Origin: Opitutia bacterium
Lineage (GTDB): Bacteria; Verrucomicrobiota; Verrucomicrobiia; Opitutales; Opitutaceae
Length of the DNA stretch: 59,598 nucleotides
Reading direction: 5' to 3'
NCBI GenBank assembly: GCA_947449835.1
Contig: CANFSZ010000010.1
Span: 1 to 59,598, forward strand
The translations under genes and the position numbers were made by a program. Below are positions 46,123 through 53,300 of the stretch, piece after piece (position 1 is the stretch's first letter; every line of letters starts with the position of its first letter). The notes beneath the pieces were generated by a model, which did no database searches, had not been told where the DNA came from, and saw only the letters and a program-made list of their open reading frames with translations.

Positions 46123-47724
46123 ATGCCCCACGCCCGCCGTTTCCTGTTTGCGTTGTTGGTGCTCGTCGCGACCCCTGGGCGCGCCGAGGTCGTACTCGCG
46201 CCGTTGTTCACCGATCACGCCGTGTTGCAGCGCGACAAGCCCGTACCGATCTGCGGCCGCGCCGATGCGGGCGAAAAAATCACCGTGACGTTTGCCGGTC
46301 AAACCCACGCCACCACCACCGAGAAGGATGGGCGTTGGATCGTGATGCTCGATGCGCTGCCGGCCCAAATCACGGGCGCCGATCTCGTCATCACCGGGAA
46401 AAACGTCGTGACGATTTCCGACGTGGTCGTCGGCGAAGTCTGGCTCTGCTCCGGCCAGTCCAACATGGAATTCACCGTCGATGCACGCGCGGGCACGTGG
46501 CAGGCCAACAGTCGCGTCGATCGCGCTGCGACTGAAATCGCCGGCGCGCGTTTCCCGCTCATTCGCCACATCCGTATCGCGCAAACCGTCGCCGCCGCTC
46601 CCGCCGACTCCGTAAAAACTACCGGTTGGGAACTCACCACGCCCGAGACCGTCGGTGGATTCACCGCGGTCGGTTATTTTTTCGCGCGCGATCTATTTCA
46701 AAAACTCAACGTCCCGATCGGCGTCATCAACAGCTCCGTCGGTGGCACGCCGGTGGAAGCTTGGCTCAGTCCGGCCGCGCTCGCGAGTGCGCCCAGCTTC
46801 GCCAGCGTCGGCGAGCGTTGGTCCAAAAACATCGCGGACTATCCCGCGAAAAAAGCCCAATACGACGCCGACCGCGCCGCGTGGCTCGCCGCCGAGGCTG
46901 CCGCCAAAGCCGCGCCCGCGCCCGTCGCCAAAACCAAGACCAAGACGCCGCCACTCACGCCGCACGCCGCTTTTCTCAAAGCCAACCCGCGCCCCCGCGC
47001 CCCGCGCGGACCGGGCGACACATGGACGCCGACCGGTCTTTTTAACGGCATGATCAACCCGCTTCTCCCGTACGCGCTGCGGGGCGCGCTTTGGTACCAA
47101 GGCGAGAGCAACACCGACCGCCCCAGCGAATACCGCGCGTTGTTCTCGGCCCTGATCACCTCGTGGCGAGGACATTTCGGGCAGGGCGATTTCCCGTTTT
47201 ATTTAGTTCAGCTCGCCAACTTCAAAGCAGCCTACGAGCCCGCGCCGCACCAGTGGCCGCTACTCCGCGAAGCCCAGACCGAGACCCTCGATCTCCCGCA
47301 GACCGGCCAGGCCGTCACCATCGACATCGGCAACCCCGACGACGTCCACCCCACCAACAAACAAGACGTGGGCCGCCGCCTCGCCCTGCTCGCGCGCAAC
47401 CGCGTTTACGGCATCACGGGCAACGACACCGGCCCGACCTTCGCCGGCTTCACCCGCGAGGGCGCCGCGCTGCGAGTGAAATTCACGCACGCCAGCGATG
47501 GCCTCGTCGCTCACGATCAACCCGCGCAATCGCTCGAAATCGCCGGCGCCGACCGCGTGTTTCACCCCGCCAAGGCCCGCATCGTGCGCGACACTTTACT
47601 CGTCTCCGCCCCGGATGTACCGGAACCGGTCGCGGTGCGCTACGCGTGGACCAACGCACCGGTCGCAAATCTTTTTAACGGCTCCGGCCTGCCCGCCGCT
47701 CCGTTTCGCTCCGATCGTTGGTAA
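46123..47724 (+). CDS. Sialate O-acetylesterase
   Basis: 533-residue exported esterase (signal peptide about 1-21). It is an SGNH/GDSL-type hydrolase with an N-terminal beta domain (LFTDHAVLQRDKPVPI) and block I serine in WLCSGQSNMEF, the glycine block in GVINSSVGGTPVEAWL, the asparagine block in GALWYQGESNTDR and the C-terminal DDVHPTNKQDVG with the catalytic D-x-x-H. An Ala/Lys-rich insert (about 255-285) is unusual. Family members remove acetyl groups from sialic acids, but environmental relatives also deacetylate xylan and other glycans. A sialidase lies 10 kb away, which modestly supports a sialic-acid role. Confidence 0.88.
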   Translation: MPHARRFLFALLVLVATPGRAEVVLAPLFTDHAVLQRDKPVPICGRADAGEKITVTFAGQTHATTTEKDGRWIVMLDALPAQITGADLVITGKNVVTISDVVVGEVWLCSGQSNMEFTVDARAGTWQANSRVDRAATEIAGARFPLIRHIRIAQTVAAAPADSVKTTGWELTTPETVGGFTAVGYFFARDLFQKLNVPIGVINSSVGGTPVEAWLSPAALASAPSFASVGERWSKNIADYPAKKAQYDADRAAWLAAEAAAKAAPAPVAKTKTKTPPLTPHAAFLKANPRPRAPRGPGDTWTPTGLFNGMINPLLPYALRGALWYQGESNTDRPSEYRALFSALITSWRGHFGQGDFPFYLVQLANFKAAYEPAPHQWPLLREAQTETLDLPQTGQAVTIDIGNPDDVHPTNKQDVGRRLALLARNRVYGITGNDTGPTFAGFTREGAALRVKFTHASDGLVAHDQPAQSLEIAGADRVFHPAKARIVRDTLLVSAPDVPEPVAVRYAWTNAPVANLFNGSGLPAAPFRSDRW

Positions 47725-47765
47725 AACCGCAGCCGAGGCTGCGACGGCCGCAACCGTTATGTAAC

Positions 47766-47799
47766 AAAAAAGCCCCACAGTGCGGCCTTGCACCGGGGC
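47766..47799 (-). terminator. Reverse-oriented intrinsic terminator-like hairpin
   Basis: GCCCC (47772-47776) pairs with GGGGC (47795-47799), with an inner GTGC/GCAC pairing, and on the minus strand the stem is followed by a run of six U (47771-47766). Both flanking genes are on the plus strand, so it has no protein gene to terminate; it may stop antisense transcription. Confidence 0.55.
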
Positions 47800-47827
47800 A
47801 ACGAGTTGGCACGGTCGCGTTGAGTCT

Positions 47828-48844
47828 ATGTCGTCCTCCCCCAACCCTTCCCCGACTCGCGCGCCGCACGTGAAGGTCGGCACCGAGCTGATTCTCGCCA
47901 CAAAGCCCTTCGCGCATGACCACACGTTGACGAGTTGGTGGGTCGTCTTGTCGACGCTCGCGTTGCTCGCCGCCACGCTTGCGGCCACGCTGGCCGCGCT
48001 GCCGCTCGCGGTTAAACTCGGTTGCAGCGTGCTCGCGGGTTTGCTCCTCGTGCGGTTTTTTGTGATCTACCACGACCAGCAGCATCACGCCATCTTGCCG
48101 CATTCGAAACTCGCCGAGGGGCTCATGTGGGTCATGGGGGTTTTGATGCTCAGCCCGAGCAGCGTCTGGCGTAGCTCGCACAACCATCACCACAATCACA
48201 ATTCCAAGCTCCGCGGCTCCCACATCGGCTCGTATCCGATCATGACGACCGAGCAATTCCGCCAGAGTTCGCCGCGCAAACGCTTCAACTACCTTTTCGT
48301 CCGCCATCCGCTCACAATCCTCTTCGGCTACGTGTTCATGTTTCTCCACGGGATGTGCGTTTATCCATTTTTCAACCACCCACGCGAACACCTCGATTGT
48401 CTCCTCGCGGTGATCGTGCACGTGGCGATCAGCTTCGGCCTTTACGCGGTGGGCGGCTGGACGGCGGTCATTTGCACACAACTGCTCCCGCATTTCATCA
48501 TGGATGCGGTCGGCTCGTATTTTTTCTACGTGCAGCATAATTTCCCCGACGTCTCGTTCAGCGACAAAGACGGCTGGACCTACGAAAAGGCCGCGCTTGA
48601 ATCTTCCAGCTACATGCGCACCGGGCCGATCTTGGAGTGGTTCACGGCCAACATCGGCTACCACCACATCCACCACCTCAACTCGCGCGTGCCGTTTTAC
48701 CGCCTGCCCGAGGTGATGGCGGCGCTCCCGGAATTGCAGTCGCCCAAAATCGTCCGGTTGTGGCCCGCCGACATCTGGCGCTCGCTGCAACTCAAGGTCT
48801 GGGACGTGCCCACGCAGCGCATGGTCAGTGTCCGCGGCCTGTAA
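47828..48844 (+). CDS. Membrane fatty acid desaturase
   Basis: 338-residue integral membrane di-iron desaturase. The three histidine boxes are HDQQHH (82-87), HNHHHNHN (118-125) and HHIHH in [21 protein letters not shown], the last being typical of acyl-lipid or acyl-CoA desaturases. Four membrane helices lie around residues 35-80 and 155-215. The position of the double bond cannot be told from the sequence. The lpxD gene follows 35 bp later on the same strand, so the two may be co-transcribed and act on envelope lipids. ATG 47828 is chosen; the open frame from 47780 adds a non-conserved N-terminus. Confidence 0.9.
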   Translation: MSSSPNPSPTRAPHVKVGTELILATKPFAHDHTLTSWWVVLSTLALLAATLAATLAALPLAVKLGCSVLAGLLLVRFFVIYHDQQHHAILPHSKLAEGLMWVMGVLMLSPSSVWRSSHNHHHNHNSKLRGSHIGSYPIMTTEQFRQSSPRKRFNYLFVRHPLTILFGYVFMFLHGMCVYPFFNHPREHLDCLLAVIVHVAISFGLYAVGGWTAVICTQLLPHFIMDAVGSYFFYVQHNFPDVSFSDKDGWTYEKAALESSSYMRTGPILEWFTANIGYHHIHHLNSRVPFYRLPEVMAALPELQSPKIVRLWPADIWRSLQLKVWDVPTQRMVSVRGL

Positions 48845-48879
48845 ACCCCAGCGCGGCCGCCCCGGAGTTTTTCTTCTCC

Positions 48880-49926
48880 ATGACTCCATCTTACACGGCG
48901 GCTGAAATCGCGGCGCAACTCCAGGGCGAGGTCATCGGCAACGGCGCGGTGCGTCTTACGGGATTCGCGGCGGCCGACCGCGCGCGGGCTGGCGACCTGA
49001 CTTTTGCGGAAAAGGACACGTATTTTGCCGCCGCAGAGGCGAGTCCGGCAGCCGCGATTTTGGTTTCAGGGCCGTTTACGTCGGCGACGAAGGTCGTGAT
49101 CCGCGTGGCCAACGCCCGCGTCGCGGCGGCGCGGGTGTTGCCGTTGTTTTTCCCGCCCGAGGAATTTGCGGCGGGCATCCACCCCAGCGCGACGGTGGCC
49201 CCCACGGCGCAGATCGATCCCACGGCTCACATCGGGCCGCATTGCGTGATCGGCGCGGGCGTGAAGATCGGCGCCCGTACGGCACTCCTCGGCGGCAATC
49301 AAGTGGCGCACGATAGCCAGCTCGGCGACGACGTGCGACTGTTTCCCAATGTGGTCGTTTATGCGCACACGCAGATCGGGCATCGCACCGCGATCCATGC
49401 GGGCACCGTGATCGGGTCCGATGGCTACGGCTACGTCTTCGACCAAGGCCGGCACGTGAAAATCCTCCAAGTCGGCAACGTCGTGATCGGCGATGATGTG
49501 GAAATTGGTTCCAACACCTCGATCGACCGCGCGGCCCTCGGCTCCACCGTGATCGGCTCCGGCACCAAGATCGACAACCTCGTGCACGTGGCGCACAACG
49601 TCGTCTTTGGCCAACATTGCTTGATCATGGGCCAATGCGGCTTCGCGGGCAGCACCCAGTTTGGGGATTATTGCGTGATCGCCTCGCAATCAGGCGTGGC
49701 CGGACACCTTAAAATCGGCCGCCAAGTGACCGTTGGGGCCAAATCCGGCGTGATGCGCGATATCGGCGACAAAGAAACCGTGCTCGGTTTCCCGGCCGCA
49801 CCGGACAAACAAGCCAAGCGCCAATGGATCGGCATCCAACGCCTGCCGGAAATGATCGTGCAGCTGCGCGACCTCGAAAAACAAGTGGCCGCGCTCACCG
49901 CCGCCGCAGCTCCACGCCAAGATTGA
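48880..49926 (+). CDS. lpxD: UDP-3-O-acylglucosamine N-acyltransferase LpxD
   Basis: 348-residue left-handed beta-helix acyltransferase. It adds the N-linked (R)-3-hydroxyacyl chain to UDP-3-O-acyl-glucosamine in lipid A synthesis. It has the N-terminal uridine-binding domain ([28 protein letters not shown]), about ten hexapeptide coils ([20 protein letters not shown] onward), the catalytic histidine in [12 protein letters not shown] and the C-terminal helical tail ([15 protein letters not shown]). ATG 48880 gives the standard N-terminus; the open frame from 48637 overlaps the desaturase. Other lpx genes are not nearby. Confidence 0.96.
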   Translation: MTPSYTAAEIAAQLQGEVIGNGAVRLTGFAAADRARAGDLTFAEKDTYFAAAEASPAAAILVSGPFTSATKVVIRVANARVAAARVLPLFFPPEEFAAGIHPSATVAPTAQIDPTAHIGPHCVIGAGVKIGARTALLGGNQVAHDSQLGDDVRLFPNVVVYAHTQIGHRTAIHAGTVIGSDGYGYVFDQGRHVKILQVGNVVIGDDVEIGSNTSIDRAALGSTVIGSGTKIDNLVHVAHNVVFGQHCLIMGQCGFAGSTQFGDYCVIASQSGVAGHLKIGRQVTVGAKSGVMRDIGDKETVLGFPAAPDKQAKRQWIGIQRLPEMIVQLRDLEKQVAALTAAAAPRQD

Positions 49927-50251
49927 GCACCGGGAGGTCGTCTGTGGGTACGCGAGGTCGTCTGACCCACGCTAAAATAAGGTTAAGGGGTCAAAAACCC
50001 TGATTTTGACCCAAAAAACCTTAGTTTAGGGCCAATTTTGCCTGTTTTTGCCGTAAAGTCGTAGATTCCCAACTCGTCCCCTTAAATGGAGAAACGCGTT
50101 TCACGTCGTTTCATAGGCTCCGACAAGAACGTGAGACGCGTCTTACCTAACGTGAGACGCGTTTTTAACGACGTGGCGGCACCAGCTCATAACCTTGCAG
50201 CCGGCGCAGGTTCGGTCGAAGGCGACGGCGCGAAATAAAACGCCACGACAC
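49927..50251. other. Non-coding convergent intergenic region with repeats
   Basis: No supportable gene here. It is locally more AT-rich than its surroundings. It holds an 11-base direct repeat GAGGTCGTCTG (49934-49944, 49954-49964), a long imperfect hairpin (9-bp perfect core GGGTCAAAA/TTTTGACCC at 49988-49996 and 50004-50012, extended by AAGGTT/AACCTT), and the ACGCGT-centred repeats at 50091-50162. A small RNA, a nucleoid-binding site or the remnant of a palindromic mobile repeat are all possible. Confidence 0.6.
50091..50162. repeat. Three phased ACGCGT-centred repeats
   Basis: The 14-mer AACGTGAGACGCGT occurs at 50128-50141 and 50149-50162, and an inverted 12/14 match lies at 50094-50107. 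The ACGCGT cores are centred 42 and 21 bp apart. The first core sits in the perfect palindrome GAAACGCGTTTC (50091-50102), the second in AGACGCGTCT (50134-50143). Confidence 0.85.
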
Positions 50252-50282
50252 AAAAAAGGCCGATCCGCGAGGGGACCGGCCT
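50252..50282 (-). terminator. Intrinsic terminator of the giant repeat-protein gene
   Basis: On the minus strand a ten-base-pair stem (AGGCCGGTCC with GGATCGGCCT; 50282-50273 and 50266-50257, one G-U pair) with a six-base loop is followed by a U-run at 50257-50252, 33 bp after the stop codon. Confidence 0.92.
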
Positions 50283-50314
50283 GAAGGGGACTTAAGCGCG
50301 GGGGCGCTGGCGCA

Positions 50315-53300
50315 TTATTGCGGGACGGCGTAGATGTCGGCGAGGGCTTCGCCGGCGGCGCCGGTGGTGCTGATCTCGAGGGTATAGGCACCGGGCGAGA
50401 GCGAGAGGACGAGCGCGGCGTCTTTGGTGCCGGATTCGAGGGCAAACGCGCCCGTGGCGGCGGCCGCGGCGCTGACTTCGCTGTTGTTGGCCCAGGCGTC
50501 GTTGAACGCGATGCGGGCGCCGGTCGAATCGTAGACTTTGAGGACAGGGGCGGCGAGCGCGTTGGTGACGTTGAACTTGGCGAGCGTGGGGCCGATGGCG
50601 CGCACGAGCACTTTTTGGACGGTGCCGGGTTGGCCGGTGACGATGAACCCGCCGACGAGGGTCTTGCCGGTTTGCACGAGGGCGCGGGCGGAGAGGTTGA
50701 TCAGGCGAGGGGTGTCCGTGGTGGTGAGATCGTCGGCCGCGTAGATCTCGGTGAGGACGGTGCCACCCTTGGCGGCATCGTCGCTGACTTGGACCGTGTA
50801 ACCGCCGGGGGCGAGCGTGGCACTGACGGCGGCGTCGACGCTGCCGGCGTTGTAGGCGAAGGCGCCGAGGCGGCTGGCGAGGGCGGAGAGCGTGGCGTTG
50901 CTCGACCAACCGGCGTTTTCGAGGACCTGTTTACCGTTGGCGTCGATGACGCGGAGGTGCGGTTTGGCGACGGCGTCGTCGATGCCGAACTTGGCGAGAG
51001 TCGGGCCGACGGCGCGAATGAGGACGCGTTTATCGCTGGAGCCCGTGATGACGAAGCCGGTGGTGGTCAGGCCGGTGGGGGTGACCGTGGCGCGGGCGGA
51101 GAGGTTGTAGAGGAGCGTGCCGTCGGTGCGGGTGGAACCGGGGGCGGAGACCGCGATGTTGAGGCGGGTGGAGATGGCGCCGCCGGCGTTGGTCGCGGTG
51201 ACGGTCACGATGTAGATGCCGGTGTTGGTGGGCGTACCGGTGATGATACCGGTGACGGGGTCGAGCGACATGCCGGGGGGCAAGTCGTCGGCGGTGTAGG
51301 TGGCGACGGTGCCATCGGCCATGGCGAGGCGGAAGGCGGAGCCGGTGGTGGCGCCGACGGCGGCGATGGCGTTGAAGGCGGGCGTGACGGCGTAGTTATA
51401 CGTCTGGAGGCCGCGGAGGAGGCCGTTGGCGCGACCGGAGGCGCGGACGTAGAAGGTGTCGGTCGAGGGCAGGTTGATGCCGGTGATCTGCCAGTTGCTG
51501 GTGGTGCCGACGCGCGTGCCGTAGCCGAGGTCGGTCCAGTTGGCGGAATCGGTGGAGAACTCGAAGCGCGCGGAGGTGAGTTCGGGGCTGCTGCCGGAGC
51601 GTTGCCAGGTGACGGACGTGCGATTGGAGGCGGCGATGAGGGATTGCGTGGCGGCGCTGGTGCTGGCGAGGCGGGCGAGGTTGTAACGGGCTTGGCCAGC
51701 GACGGTGGTGAATGTACCGCCGAGGACGGGGGCGCCGTCGGATTGGACGAGGGCGGCGTAAACCGTGCCGTTGGCCGGGGCATCGAAGGTGGTATCAAGG
51801 GTGCCGTCACTGTTGAGGCGGGCGACGGAGGCGCGGCCGGTGTTGGCGACGGTGGTGAAGGTGCCGCCGAGGAGGATCTTGCCATCGGCGGTGGCTGCGA
51901 GGGTGCGGACTTCGCCGTTGACGGTGGTGGTGAAGGTGGAGTCGAGCGTGCCGTCGGCATTGAGGCGGGCGAGGCGCAGGCGGGAGCCGCCGTTGACGGT
52001 GGTGAAGGCGCCGGCGATCAGGAGTTTACCATCGGGACGGACGAGGAGGGCGTTGACGGCGCCGTTGATGGTGGGCGCGAAGAAGGTGTCGAGGGTGCCG
52101 TCGATGTTGAGGCGAGCGAGGTTATTGCGGAAACTGCCGGCGACGAGCGAGAAGGTGCCACCGAGGACGAGCTTGCCGTCGGCTTGGAGGGCGAGCGCGG
52201 CGACGTTGCCATCGACGTTGGGGTTGTAGGCCGAGTCGAGGGTGCCAGTGATGGAGAGGCGAGCGAGGCGGTTGCGGGGGAGGCCACCGATACTGGTGAA
52301 GTTACCGCCGACGATGACCTTGGTGTCGTTTTGCTGGACGAGCGCAGCGACGAGACCGTTGGGGTTGGGGGTGAAGGATGGGGAGGCGTTACCGTCGCCG
52401 TCGACAAGGGCTAGGTTAGCGAGGCTGGAGCCGCCGATGGTGGCGAAGGCGCCGCCGACGAGGACGCTACCGTCGGCTTGGAGGCCGGAGAACGCACCGG
52501 CCGCGAGGGCGCTGCCGTCGGAGTTGGCGACGACGGCGTAGACGGGACGGTTGGGGCCGGGGTTGAAGCCGGGGTTGAGGACGCCGTCGCTGTTGAGGAT
52601 GGCGAGGCGGGTGCGGCTGGTGCGGAAGGCTGCGTTGTTGGGCTGGAAGGTGGTGAAATCGCCGCCGACCAAAATGGTGCCGTCGCCGTAGGGGGCGATG
52701 GCGTTGACGGGGGCGTTGGCCGAGGGGTCGAAGTTGGAATCGAGGGTGCCGTCGGTATTGAGGCGCGCGATGTAGTTACGGGCGTAGGAGCCAAGCTCGT
52801 TGGGCCGGACGGCGGTAAAAATGCCGCCGATGATGGGTTTGCCGTCGGCGGGCTGAATGGCGATGGCGTAAACGACGCCGTTGGGCATGGGGTTGAAGCC
52901 GGTGTCGACCGTGCCGTCGCTGTTGAGGCGGGCGACGTAATCGCGGGTGGTGGCCGTGCCGGTGGCGCCGGGTTGGAAGGCGGTGAAGGCGCCGCCGGCC
53001 AGGAGCTTGCCGTCGGATTGGAGGGCGAAGGTGTAGATCGCGCCGTTAGCCGTGGGGTTGTAGTTGGAGTCGACGGTGCCGTCGGTGTTGAGGCGAGCGA
53101 TGTAGTTGCGCGAGGTGCTGGTGGTGGCGGAATTGGGTTGGAAGGTAATGAAGTCGCCACCAACGAGGAGTTTGCCGTCGGATTGGAGGATGAGAGCGCG
53201 GACGGTCGTACTGGCTTGAGGGTTGTAGGCGGTGTCGAGGGAACCGTCGGTGTTGAGGCGGGCGATGCGGCTGCGGCCGACGCCGTTTACGTTATCAAAG

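Noticed and set aside
45064-46584. 506-residue minus-strand open frame opposite the DSD1-type gene
   Set aside because: Antisense artefact; the plus-strand PLP enzyme carries clear catalytic motifs.
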